From Actinomycetes bacterium (GTDB lineage Bacteria; Actinomycetota; Acidimicrobiia; Acidimicrobiales; Palsa-688): a stretch of 12,936 nucleotides of DNA. Position numbers and translations under genes: made by a program. Positions 1 to 6,317 of the stretch are shown in pieces. Below the pieces are notes generated by a model that did no database searches, was not told the DNA's origin, and was given only the letters and a program-made list of their open reading frames with translations. The stretch lies in NCBI GenBank assembly GCA_021816565.1, contig JAKAXN010000097.1, positions 1-12,936 of the forward strand. Direction: 5' to 3'. Within the stretch, counting starts at the first letter, position 1. Each line of letters opens with the position of its first letter.

Positions 1-2
1 AC

Positions 3-266
3 GACCACCGGGCGTGCGACCCGGCCGACGAGGTGGTCTCGCAGGAGCAGATCGACTCCATCCGTCGCTCCATGGCCGAGAACCTCTCCACCCTGGAGGT
101 GGAGGTCCTGCGCCTGTACGTGGAGGGTAAGTCCTACAACGAGATCGGCGTGCACCTGGGCCGCCACGTCAAGTCGATCGACAATGCCCTGCAGCGCATC
201 AAGCGCAAGCTCGACCACCACATGGCCGACGACGAGGAAGAGCTCGAGCCGGCCCTGGTGGCCTGA
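3..266 (+). CDS. sigH: SigH-type RNA polymerase sigma factor, C-terminal part (5' end outside window)
   Basis: The frame is open from the left edge, so only the last 87 residues are present. It is sigma-70 region 4, the helix-turn-helix domain that reads the -35 element. Leu and aliphatic spacing from SRRSM-like helix 1 (LSTLEVEVLRLYVEG) is followed by SYNEIGVHLGRHVKSIDNALQRIKRKL, where the stretch HVKSIDNALQR-KRKL is nearly the same as in Bacillus subtilis SigH. Similar SigH-family factors occur in non-sporulating actinobacteria, so a sporulation role should not be assumed. The acidic tail (DDEEELEP) after the HTH is unremarkable. The assignment to the SigH family rests on the recognition-helix region only, because regions 2 and 3 lie outside the window. 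No obvious T-rich terminator follows; the GGGCCC inverted repeat at 294-312 could partly serve as one. Confidence 0.85.
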   Translation, partial: DHRACDPADEVVSQEQIDSIRRSMAENLSTLEVEVLRLYVEGKSYNEIGVHLGRHVKSIDNALQRIKRKLDHHMADDEEELEPALVA

Positions 267-299
267 CCAGCCGGACACCCTGCCGGGCGGTAGGGGCCC

Positions 300-305
300 T
301 AGCAT
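300..305 (+). promoter_or_regulatory. Candidate -10 box (TAGCAT) inside a GGGCCC inverted repeat
   Basis: TAGCAT lies between two copies of GGGCCC (294-299 and 307-312). Counting a seven-base spacer puts the transcription start at about 313, which is a GTG. The start of the phosphatase gene at 324 has no usable Shine-Dalgarno sequence, which fits leaderless or coupled initiation. No clear -35 is visible, as is common in actinobacteria. The flanking dyad could be an operator or a terminator of the preceding gene; which is unknown. Confidence 0.5.
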
Positions 306-312
306 CGGGCCC

Positions 313-327
313 GTGATGATCAGGTGA
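313..327 (+). CDS. Possible four-codon leaderless upstream ORF (uORF)
   Basis: GTG-ATG-ATC-AGG-TGA encodes a four-residue peptide. Its first base coincides with the transcription start predicted from the TAGCAT box at 300-305. Its stop codon overlaps the GTG start of the next gene (324) in a GTGA arrangement. Leaderless short ORFs that feed ribosomes into a downstream gene are known in mycobacteria. The reading here is an inference from spacing; chance cannot be excluded for such a short ORF. Confidence 0.3.
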   Translation: MMIR

Positions 328-1007
328 CCGATCCCTCCTCCGAGGTCCGCCAGCTGCGCTTCGAGCGGCCGCCGGGCGCGACGAGCATCCTGCTGGTCCG
401 CCACGGCGAATCCATCCCGGCCCGGGCCGATCAGCTGTTCCCGCTGGTGGGCGGCCACGGGGATCCCGAGCTGGACCCCCGCGGGGTCGAGCAGGCCGAG
501 CGGATCGGCCGGCGCCTGAGCCGGGCCCGCCACGGCGAGAAGATCTCCGCCATCTACGTCACGAACCTGCGCCGCACCGCCGAGACCGCCGCCCCGCTGG
601 CCCAGGCCCTGGCCATGGAGCCGGGCGTCGAAGCGGATCTGCGGGAGGTCTTCCTCGGGGAGTGGGAGGGCGGGCTGTACCGGATGAAGATCAGCGAGGG
701 CGGCCCCATCGCCCGCCGGCTGATGGAGGAGGGCCGCTGGGATGTCATCCCCGGCGCGGAATCCGATGACAGCCTGATCGGCCGGATCCGGGCGGCCATA
801 GGCCGGATCAGCGCCGCCCACCCCGATGAGCTGGTGGCGGTGTTCACCCACGGTGGGGTGATAGGCCGGATCATGGCCGAGGCCACCGGATCCAGGTCGC
901 TGGCCTTCGCCGGGGCGGCCAACGGGTCCATAAGCGAGATAGTGGTCCTGCCCGGCAGCTGGGTGCTCCGCTGCTTCAACGACACCGCCCACCTCGAGGA
1001 TCTGTGA
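324..1007 (+). CDS. Histidine phosphatase superfamily (phosphoglycerate mutase-like) protein
   Basis: A 227-residue protein of the branch-1 histidine phosphatases, which use a phosphohistidine intermediate to hydrolyse or transfer phosphate; the substrate cannot be read from sequence. The phosphohistidine motif LVRHGE is at residues 24-29 (R26, H27), followed by NLRRTAETA (81-89) with the phosphate-binding Arg, the acidic E108 in LREVFLGEWEG, and the second catalytic His in FTHGG (H176). Length and motif order are normal for the family, and there is no signal peptide or membrane segment. The GTG start at 324 is chosen because the RHGE motif needs little N-terminal sequence and no other in-frame start is near. 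It lacks a proper ribosome binding site and overlaps a tiny upstream ORF. It precedes the P450 gene by 54 bases, with a separate -10 box between them. Confidence 0.9.
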   Translation: MTDPSSEVRQLRFERPPGATSILLVRHGESIPARADQLFPLVGGHGDPELDPRGVEQAERIGRRLSRARHGEKISAIYVTNLRRTAETAAPLAQALAMEPGVEADLREVFLGEWEGGLYRMKISEGGPIARRLMEEGRWDVIPGAESDDSLIGRIRAAIGRISAAHPDELVAVFTHGGVIGRIMAEATGSRSLAFAGAANGSISEIVVLPGSWVLRCFNDTAHLEDL

Positions 1008-1009
1008 TC

Positions 1010-1015
1010 TAGCGT
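1010..1015 (+). promoter_or_regulatory. Candidate -10 box (TAGCGT) for the P450 gene
   Basis: TAGCGT followed by CGGG lies directly behind the phosphatase stop codon. The predicted transcription start near 1022 leaves a leader of about 40 bases that contains a strong purine-rich site, GGAGGGGAGG (1043-1052), nine bases before the GTG at 1062. It has the same TAGNNT-CGGG form as the box at 300. No -35 element is evident. Confidence 0.45.
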
Positions 1016-1061
1016 CGGGTGCCTGCGGCGGCTCGGCCCGCCGGAGGGGAGGCAGGCCGGA

Positions 1062-2294
1062 GTGGGCTCGAAGTTCGAGGGAGACGTCCGCATCGCGCTG
1101 GACGACCCGGCGTCTTTCGCCGCCGGTCATCCGCACGACCAGTACCGGTGGCTGCGCGACAACGCCCCGGTGTGGTTCCATCCCGAGCGGGACGGCCCGG
1201 GATTCTGGGCCGTCACCCGCTACCGCGAGGTGCTGGACGTCAGCCGCGACCCCCGCACCTACTCCTCGTGGCTGGGCGGAGTCATGCTCGCCGACTCCGA
1301 CCCCGGGCTTCTGGCCGGCTCCCGGCTCATGATGCTCTACCAGGACCCACCCGACCACACCCGCTACCGGCGCCTCGTCAGCCGGAGCTTCACCCCCCGG
1401 GCGGCGGCCGTCTGGCAGGAGCGCATCGAGCAGCTGGCGGTCCGGATCGTCGACGCCGTGGCCCCGTCGGGCGGATGCGAGCTGGTCTCGCAGGTGGCCG
1501 GGGAGATGCCCTCGCTGGTGGTGGCCGAGCTGATGGGCATCCCGGCCGACGACGGGAGACGGCTGTACCACCTGACGGAGGTGATGCACTCGGCGGACCC
1601 CTCGCTCACCGACGAGGACCGTATGCAGGCCATCGTGGAGATGCACGCCTACGCGGCCACCACCGCGGAGGCCAAGCGCCGCCGTCCCGGCGACGACCTG
1701 GCCAGCGCCCTGGTGCACGCCGAGGTGGACGGGGAGCGCCTCAGCACCGACGAGTTCAACTGGTTCTTCCTGCTGCTGGTCAACGCCGGGGGTGACACCA
1801 CCCGCAACCTGGTGGCGGGGGCGGTCGAGGCCCTGATCGACCATCCCGACCAGATGGCCCGGCTGCGGGCCGAACCCGGACTGGTGGCGGCGGCGGTCGA
1901 GGAGCTCCTGCGCTGGGTCAGCCCGGTGGTGCACATGCGTCGCACCGCCCGGACGGCCACCGTTCTGGGCGGCCAGCCCATCGCCGAAGGGGACAAGGTG
2001 GTGGTGTTCTACGGATCGGCCAACCGGGACCCCGCCGTCTTCGCCGACCCCGACCGGCTCGACCTGGCCCGCACCCCCAACCACCACCTGGCTTTCGGCG
2101 GCGGCGGGCCGCACATGTGCCTGGGGGCCCATTTCGCCCGGCTGGAGGCCGCCGCCCTGCTGCGCCAGATAGCGACCCGGATGACCGGCCTCGAGCCCGC
2201 CGGCCCGGTCGAGCGGCTGCCGTCCACGTTCATCGCCGGGCCGCGCCGGTTCCCGGTGCGCTTCACGCCCGGGGCGGCCCCCGCTCCCATCTAG
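1062..2294 (+). CDS. Cytochrome P450
   Basis: A 410-residue soluble bacterial P450, a haem-thiolate monooxygenase that needs ferredoxin partners, none of which is encoded here. Visible landmarks in order are DPPDHTR at residues 95-101; the I-helix oxygen-activation motif AGGDTT at 242-247; the K-helix ExxR as E281-x-x-R284; and the haem loop FGGGGPHMC at 345-353 with C353 as the haem ligand, continuing LGAHFARLE. The AGGDTT form and the haem loop resemble actinobacterial CYP124/125/142-type enzymes that act on sterols and fatty acids, but this does not fix the substrate. The GTG at 1062 is preferred because of GGAGGGGAGG nine bases upstream. Its TAG stop is reused as part of a -10 box for the next gene, which starts nine bases later. 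Confidence 0.95.
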   Translation: MGSKFEGDVRIALDDPASFAAGHPHDQYRWLRDNAPVWFHPERDGPGFWAVTRYREVLDVSRDPRTYSSWLGGVMLADSDPGLLAGSRLMMLYQDPPDHTRYRRLVSRSFTPRAAAVWQERIEQLAVRIVDAVAPSGGCELVSQVAGEMPSLVVAELMGIPADDGRRLYHLTEVMHSADPSLTDEDRMQAIVEMHAYAATTAEAKRRRPGDDLASALVHAEVDGERLSTDEFNWFFLLLVNAGGDTTRNLVAGAVEALIDHPDQMARLRAEPGLVAAAVEELLRWVSPVVHMRRTARTATVLGGQPIAEGDKVVVFYGSANRDPAVFADPDRLDLARTPNHHLAFGGGGPHMCLGAHFARLEAAALLRQIATRMTGLEPAGPVERLPSTFIAGPRRFPVRFTPGAAPAPI

Positions 2295-2297
2295 TCT
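2292..2297 (+). promoter_or_regulatory. Candidate -10 box (TAGTCT) overlapping the P450 stop; leaderless start at 2304
   Basis: The stop codon TAG (2292-2294) of the P450 gene is the first half of TAGTCT. A six-base spacer (TCGGGC) then leads straight to the ATG at 2304, the normal distance from -10 to transcription start. There is no Shine-Dalgarno sequence before this ATG. Together these indicate a leaderless mRNA for the following gene, possibly in addition to read-through from the P450. Confidence 0.55.
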
Positions 2298-2303
2298 TCG
2301 GGC

Positions 2304-3524
2304 ATGTCCGAACGGGATTACGACCTGGTCCTCTACGGCGCCACCGGCTTCGTGGGCCGGCTGACGGCCCGCTACCTGGCGGCCTCCGCCCCGAGCGGGA
2401 CCCGGATCGCCCTCGGGGGACGGTCCCGGGCCAAGCTGGAGTCCCTGCGGGTCGAGCTCGGGCCGCCGGCCGAACCGTGGGGCGTGGTGGTGGCCGACTC
2501 GGCCGACCGGGCCGCGCTGGACAGCCTGGCCCACTCAGCCACCGCGGTGGCCACGACAGTGGGACCCTACGCCCGCTACGGCCGGGATCTGGTGGCCGCC
2601 TGCGCCGCCGCCGGCACCCACTACGCCGACCTCACCGGTGAGGTGCTGTTCGTGAGGGACAGCGCCGACTCCCTCCACACGGTCGCTTCGGGCAGCGGCG
2701 CCCGCATCGTGCACTCCTGCGGTTACGACTCGGTGCCGTCGGACCTCGGCGTGCTGCTGCTGCACGAGAAGGCCACCGCCGATGGTGCCGGTGAGCTCAC
2801 CGACACCGTCCTCAAGGCCTGGGGCCGGGGCGGGGTGAGCGGAGGCACCATCGACTCGCTGCGCAACCAGGTCGACACCGTGCGCCGGGACGCCCGGCTG
2901 CGCCGGGTCGTGTCGGACCCCTACGCCCTCAGCCCGCAGCGCGACGCCGAGCCCGGACTCAAGGACGAGCCGGACATCTTCGTCCCCCACCGGGATCCGC
3001 TTCTCGGGGAGTGGGTCGCCCCATTCGTCATGGCCCCGTACAACACCCGGATCGTGCGGCGCAGCAACGCCCTCACCGGTTGGGCCTACGGACGGTTCTT
3101 CCGCTACCGCGAGGTGATGGCGTTCGGGTCGAGCCCGGTGGGCGCGGCCATGGCCGCCGGCGTCACCGGCGGGGTCGCCGCCATGGTGGCCGCCATGTCG
3201 TTCCCCCCGGCCCGCCTGGTGCTCGACCGGGTGCTGCCGGCGCCCGGGGAGGGACCCAGTCAGAAGACCATGGACGGCGGCCGCTTCCGCAGCGAGCTGC
3301 ACGCCGTCACCTCCGGGGGCGGGCGGGTGCAGGCCGTGATCGCCGCCGAGGGCGATCCCGGCTACAAGGCGACCGCGGTCATGTTCGCCGAGAGCGCCCT
3401 GGCCCTGGCGCTCGACGGGGACCGGCTGCCCGACCGGGCCGGTGTCCTGACCCCGGCGACGGGCATCGGCCCGGTGCTGGCCGACCGCCTGCGGGCCGCC
3501 GGTTTCACCATCGAGACCATCTAG
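2304..3524 (+). CDS. Saccharopine dehydrogenase-fold oxidoreductase (trans-acting enoyl reductase-like)
   Basis: A 406-residue protein with an N-terminal Rossmann fold: GATGFVG at residues 12-18 gives the GxxGxxG dinucleotide-binding loop, followed by ALGGRSRAKL (36-45), whose Arg residues suit NADP(H). TTVGPYARYG (84-93) and CAAAGTHYADLTGE (100-113) are hallmarks of the saccharopine-dehydrogenase NADP-binding family. Mycobacterial relatives include Rv2449c and the trans-acting enoyl reductase Rv2953 of phenolphthiocerol lipid synthesis; the true substrate here is unknown. A small-residue-rich hydrophobic stretch about two thirds along (GAAMAAGVTGGVAAMVAAM) may contact the membrane, as reported for related proteins. 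The ATG start has no ribosome binding site and sits at the expected transcription start. It converges with the cation exporter gene, with only 28 bases between stops. Confidence 0.88.
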   Translation: MSERDYDLVLYGATGFVGRLTARYLAASAPSGTRIALGGRSRAKLESLRVELGPPAEPWGVVVADSADRAALDSLAHSATAVATTVGPYARYGRDLVAACAAAGTHYADLTGEVLFVRDSADSLHTVASGSGARIVHSCGYDSVPSDLGVLLLHEKATADGAGELTDTVLKAWGRGGVSGGTIDSLRNQVDTVRRDARLRRVVSDPYALSPQRDAEPGLKDEPDIFVPHRDPLLGEWVAPFVMAPYNTRIVRRSNALTGWAYGRFFRYREVMAFGSSPVGAAMAAGVTGGVAAMVAAMSFPPARLVLDRVLPAPGEGPSQKTMDGGRFRSELHAVTSGGGRVQAVIAAEGDPGYKATAVMFAESALALALDGDRLPDRAGVLTPATGIGPVLADRLRAAGFTIETI

Positions 3525-3552
3525 CGGGCGCTCCGGCCGCCGCGGTCGGGGC

Positions 3553-4137
3553 TCACCCGCCGGCCGCCGACCAGGCGGCGTAGGCGGCCAGCCCCACCAG
3601 GATCACCGCGGTGACCTGCCTGAGCCGGCGCACGCTGACGAAGCGCAGGAGGGCGCTGCCTCCGGTCACCGCGATCGCCGCCACCGCCCACAGGGCCGCC
3701 ACCGCGCCCACACCCACCGACAGCGGCGAACCGTACCGGGCGGCCAGGTTGGCGGTCAGGATCTGCGTCAGATCCCCCCATTCGGCGGCGAAGATGACGG
3801 CGAAGGCCGAGAGCACCACATGGCGCGAGGACCGCAGGCCCCCGACCGACTCCTCCTCGTCCTCACCGGAGCGGGCCGACCACCCCGCGTAGGCAGCCCC
3901 CGCCAGGAACATGGCGGCCACCACTCCGTCGACCACCCGGTGGGGGAGGATCCGGAACAGGGCCACGCCCACCGTCACCGCGATGGCCACGTGGGCCAGG
4001 AACGCCCCGGCTGCGCCCACCCACACCTGCGCCGGGCGCCCCCGGGTGGCCATCACCAGGCTGGCGAACATGGTCTTGTCAGGCAGCTCCCCGATGAAGA
4101 TCACCGGGAAGCACACCAGGGCGACATAGGGATTCAC
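3553..4137 (-). CDS. TMEM165/GDT1 (UPF0016) family cation exporter, probably Mn2+
   Basis: A 194-residue polytopic inner-membrane protein built as two homologous halves of about three helices. The first half carries GELPDKT (E17, D20, K21, T22) and the second AEWGDLT (E119, D122, T124); these are the paired E-x-G-D-[KR]-[TS] cation-binding motifs of the family. The halves are joined by an acidic loop, GEDEEES (91-97). In the first motif the usual Gly is Pro. Bacterial members export Mn2+ or related cations, and the yybP-ykoY riboswitch directly upstream supports Mn2+ here. The GTG at 4137 is chosen because it follows a Shine-Dalgarno-like GAGAAGGAG (4157-4149, 11 bases away) and gives the short N-terminus typical of the family. 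A TTG at 4194 in the same frame would extend translation through the riboswitch expression platform and is unlikely. Confidence 0.88.
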   Translation of the reverse strand: MNPYVALVCFPVIFIGELPDKTMFASLVMATRGRPAQVWVGAAGAFLAHVAIAVTVGVALFRILPHRVVDGVVAAMFLAGAAYAGWSARSGEDEEESVGGLRSSRHVVLSAFAVIFAAEWGDLTQILTANLAARYGSPLSVGVGAVAALWAVAAIAVTGGSALLRFVSVRRLRQVTAVILVGLAAYAAWSAAGG

Positions 4138-4148
4138 GCCGGTTCCGA

Positions 4149-4185
4149 CTCCTTCTCGCCGGGCGGGACGCGGACCACCGCCCGG
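4149..4185 (-). promoter_or_regulatory. Riboswitch expression platform: RBS-proximal hairpin with alternative pairing
   Basis: CCGGGCGG (4185-4178) and CCGCCCGG (4166-4159) form a perfect 8-bp hairpin with an 11-base loop. The Shine-Dalgarno stretch GAGAAGGAG (4157-4149) follows. The overlapping segment CCCGGCGAG (4163-4155) is perfectly complementary over nine bases to CTCGCCGGG inside the aptamer (4280-4272). The two pairings exclude each other, so the region can switch. No T-run follows the hairpin, so translation control is more likely than termination. The direction of switching is inferred. Confidence 0.6.
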
Positions 4186-4205
4186 CCACGACAATGTGGC
4201 TCGAA

Positions 4206-4297
4206 CGGATGGTCTCGTTCACCCTCGAAGGGCCCGGGGGCCGGACGCTCATCGCGCCAGCATGTCGACGTCCCGGCGAGGAACTACTCCCCAACCG
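4206..4297 (-). promoter_or_regulatory. yybP-ykoY manganese riboswitch aptamer
   Basis: Read on the minus strand, the RNA contains the three signature stretches of this class in order: GGGGAGTAG (4292-4284), CGTCGACAT (4270-4262) and GAACGAGACC (4220-4211). Helix P1 closes it: CGGTTGG (4297-4291) pairs with CCATCCG (4212-4206) with one internal T-T mismatch. The aptamer begins precisely where the TAGACT -10 box predicts transcription to start. The class senses Mn2+ and commonly controls cation exporters, including UPF0016-family genes, which is exactly what lies downstream. Identification is by eye; a covariance search was not run. Confidence 0.85.
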
Positions 4298-4303
4298 GGA
4301 CCG

Positions 4304-4309
4304 AGTCTA
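4304..4309 (-). promoter_or_regulatory. -10 box (TAGACT) driving the riboswitch-exporter transcript
   Basis: TAGACT on the minus strand is followed by a six-base spacer and then position 4297, the first base of aptamer helix P1. This agreement between promoter and RNA structure is the best internal support for the TAGNNT motif in this window. No good -35 is visible. It is divergent from a candidate box for the HesB-like gene at 4365-4370, so the two promoters share about 55 bases of upstream DNA. Confidence 0.6.
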
Positions 4310-4364
4310 GCCCCGTCGGCGGTGCCGGCGGCCGCCCGGGGTGTTTGGGGGCCGCCGGCGCGGG

Positions 4365-4370
4365 TAGCGC
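4365..4370 (+). promoter_or_regulatory. Candidate -10 box (TAGCGC) for the HesB-like gene
   Basis: TAGCGCCTTGG resembles the other boxes in the window except that the last base of the hexamer is C. Transcription would start near 4377, leaving a short leader with GAAGGAG (4391-4397) before the ATG at 4405. The following GCGCC-TT-GGCGC (4367-4378) forms a small dyad. Confidence 0.3.
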
Positions 4371-4404
4371 CTTGGCGCAGAGGACACACAGAAGGAGCGG
4401 CCAC

Positions 4405-4683
4405 ATGCTGAGCGTCACGGACAACGCCGCGCAGGCGATGGAGCATCTACTCGGGGACCGTCCCGGGGCCGGGCTCCGGATCGCGCCCGACCGGGGCGAC
4501 ACCTCGGCCCCGGTGCTCGGTATCACCATCTCCGACCGGCCCCAGGACGGCGACGAGGTCATCGAGCAGGCCGGGTGGCGGGTGTTCGTGGACGACGAGG
4601 TCGCGCCGGCCCTCGACGGCCGGGTGCTCGACGCCCGGATCGACGAGGACATGGCCCTGCAGTTCTCCCTGGTCCAGCCCTGA
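4405..4683 (+). CDS. HesB/IscA-like small protein lacking cysteines
   Basis: A 92-residue protein of the HesB-like (Fe-S biogenesis) fold family: it opens with LSVTDNAAQAMEHLL, has GAGLRIAPD near residues 21-29, and ends with the EVIEQAGWRVFVDDEVAPALDGRVLDARID strands (51-80) that match small actinobacterial HesB-family proteins. True A-type carriers such as IscA or ErpA bind iron or Fe-S through three conserved Cys (one internal, CxC at the end). This protein has no Cys at all, so a carrier role is doubtful; the function is unknown. GAAGGAG (4391-4397) is seven bases before the ATG, a good start. It is divergent from the Mn riboswitch-exporter unit and followed after 106 bases by the diguanylate cyclase. 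Confidence 0.82.
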   Translation: MLSVTDNAAQAMEHLLGDRPGAGLRIAPDRGDTSAPVLGITISDRPQDGDEVIEQAGWRVFVDDEVAPALDGRVLDARIDEDMALQFSLVQP

Positions 4684-4694
4684 AGCGGGGGACG

Positions 4695-4720
4695 CGTTAG
4701 CCGCGTACGCATCCCTAACG
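4695..4720 (+). repeat. Nested dyad between the HesB-like and GGDEF genes
   Basis: CGTTAG (4695-4700) and CTAACG (4715-4720) are inverted over a 14-base gap. Almost centred within lies the perfect palindrome GCGTACGC (4703-4710). It lies just after the HesB-like stop and about 70 bases before the cyclase start. There is no T-run after it, so an operator is as likely as a terminator. Confidence 0.4.
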
Positions 4721-4777
4721 TCTCGATCACCGCATAACAACTGGGCGTGCAGTATTTAGTTTCGCGGCCCGCTCGTC

Positions 4778-4783
4778 GATACT
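4778..4783 (+). promoter_or_regulatory. Candidate -10 box (GATACT) giving a leaderless start at 4790
   Basis: GATACT is followed by six bases and then the GTG start codon of the diguanylate cyclase. The purines before the GTG (GGAGG) are too close to act as a Shine-Dalgarno site. A second candidate, TAGTTT at 4757-4762, would start transcription near 4769. The spacing favours leaderless translation, but neither box has a clear -35. Confidence 0.4.
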
Positions 4784-4789
4784 TGGAGG

Positions 4790-6271
4790 GTGCGGCGACG
4801 GACCGTCCCCCGACACGGTCTCCGCCTGACGGGTCCCGGGCGACGGTGGCCGGCCCGGCTCGCGGCCGTGCTGGTGTTCGCCGCCATGGTCGCCGGGCTG
4901 ACCCTGGCCGAACTGTCGGCCGTGGCATCGAGCCGGCGCGACGTGGTCCAACGCTTCGAGGTGCGCGCCAGCAGCGCCGCCGGCTTCATGCAGTCCTACA
5001 TCGGCTACACCCTGGGCGGGGAGCGGGCCCTGGCCGCTCACCTCCTGTCGGGCCCCACCGTCTCGCAGGCCGAGTTCGACCAGTTCCGCCAGATATTCGG
5101 ATTCGGGCCGGCGTTGCTGCTCGACGGAGCCGGGCGGGACATGGCCGTTGCGCCCTACGACCCGACGCTGATCGGTGCCGACCTGGCCGGCCGCTACCCC
5201 CACCTGGCGCGCGCCCTGTCCGGCCAGCCGACCGTGTCCAACGTGGTCGCCTCCGCGGCCCGGCGGGTGCCCATCGTCGCCTTCGCCACCTCCTTCCCGA
5301 CCCCCTCCGGCACCCGGGTGGTGAGCGGAGGGTTCGATCTCAGCTCCCAGCCGCTCGGCCAGTACCTGGACCGGGCCCTCCCGTACCGGGACGGCAACGT
5401 GTGGCTGATCGACGGGACCGGCCAGGTGATCACCTCGAGCAGCGGACGCACCGGCCCGCTGAGCACCCTGGCCGGCCGGCTGGCCCGGGTGGTCGACCGC
5501 AGCCCCGGCCCGGTGGGTACCTTCGCCGGCCCGGGTGGCACCCGGAGCGAGTATGCCGTGGCCGCCGTCCCCGACACCCCCTGGCGGCTGGTCTTCACCC
5601 TGCCGCAGGCCACCCTGTTCGAGCCGCTGGCGCGCGCCGGGCACACCATCCCGTGGGTCCTGCTCGGCGGTTTCGCCCTCACCGCGGCCGGGTTGCTGGT
5701 GATGCTGGTCAGAGCCCTCGAGGCCAAGGCCCGCTCCGACGACGTGGCCCGCACCGATCCGCTCACCGGTCTGGCCAACCGGCGGGCCGGGTCGGAGGCC
5801 CTGGACCGGATGCTCGCCGAGCGGCGCCGCTACGGGACCCCGATGGCCCTGCTGCTGATCGACGTGGACCACTTCAAGGCGGTCAACGACCGATTCGGCC
5901 ACTCGGCGGGCGACGGGGTGCTGAGGGGGGTGGCCGAGGGCATCACCGCCGCGTTGAGGGCCGGCGACGTGGTGGCCCGGTGGGGAGGGGAGGAGTTCCT
6001 GGCCCTCCTCTGCCACGCCGACGGCACCGAGGCCGAGGCGGTCTCCGAACGTGTCCGGGCGGTGGTTGCCGGCACCCCCGTCCCCCTCGGCGGCTCGGCG
6101 CAGCAGGTGACGGTCAGCATCGGGGCTGTCGCAGCCGGGACCGGCGACGGGCCCGACGCTCTCATCGCCCGGGCCGACGCCGCGCTGTACGAGGCCAAGA
6201 GGCAGGGTCGCAACCGGGTCGTGGTGGTCGCCGATGGCACCCTGGGAAACGCCGCCGTACCGGCCCGCTGA
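4790..6271 (+). CDS. Membrane-bound diguanylate cyclase (extracytoplasmic sensor plus GGDEF)
   Basis: A 493-residue protein that should make cyclic di-GMP from two GTP. A basic N-terminus (residues 1-23) precedes TM1 (about 24-42). An extracytoplasmic region of about 240 residues follows, of Cache-like layout, ending in the typical PWRLVFTLP strand; then TM2 (about 287-309) and a cytoplasmic GGDEF domain starting at DPLTGLANRR (D323). The active-site motif is GGEEF (399-403), a catalytically competent form, and the inhibitory I-site RxxD is present as R390-A-G-D393, five residues before it. The C-terminus has the usual ADAALYEAKRQGRN. No EAL or PilZ domain is attached. The GTG at 4790 keeps a full positively charged N-terminus; it seems leaderless. 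The ligand of the sensor domain is unknown. Confidence 0.92.
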   Translation: MRRRTVPRHGLRLTGPGRRWPARLAAVLVFAAMVAGLTLAELSAVASSRRDVVQRFEVRASSAAGFMQSYIGYTLGGERALAAHLLSGPTVSQAEFDQFRQIFGFGPALLLDGAGRDMAVAPYDPTLIGADLAGRYPHLARALSGQPTVSNVVASAARRVPIVAFATSFPTPSGTRVVSGGFDLSSQPLGQYLDRALPYRDGNVWLIDGTGQVITSSSGRTGPLSTLAGRLARVVDRSPGPVGTFAGPGGTRSEYAVAAVPDTPWRLVFTLPQATLFEPLARAGHTIPWVLLGGFALTAAGLLVMLVRALEAKARSDDVARTDPLTGLANRRAGSEALDRMLAERRRYGTPMALLLIDVDHFKAVNDRFGHSAGDGVLRGVAEGITAALRAGDVVARWGGEEFLALLCHADGTEAEAVSERVRAVVAGTPVPLGGSAQQVTVSIGAVAAGTGDGPDALIARADAALYEAKRQGRNRVVVVADGTLGNAAVPAR

Positions 6272-6317
6272 CGCTGCAGGCGCCCGGTCGGTCGGATGGG
6301 GGCCGCCGGGGGGTGGA

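Noticed and set aside
1019..1795. Plus-strand frame starting at GTG 1019 within the P450 gene
   Set aside because: It is an Arg/Pro/Gly-rich shadow; the P450 frame has all family motifs and a strong ribosome binding site.
4137..4194. TTG at 4194 as the start of the exporter
   Set aside because: It would place coding sequence over the expression platform and add a Pro/Gly/Arg-rich N-terminus unlike the family; GTG 4137 has a Shine-Dalgarno-like site.
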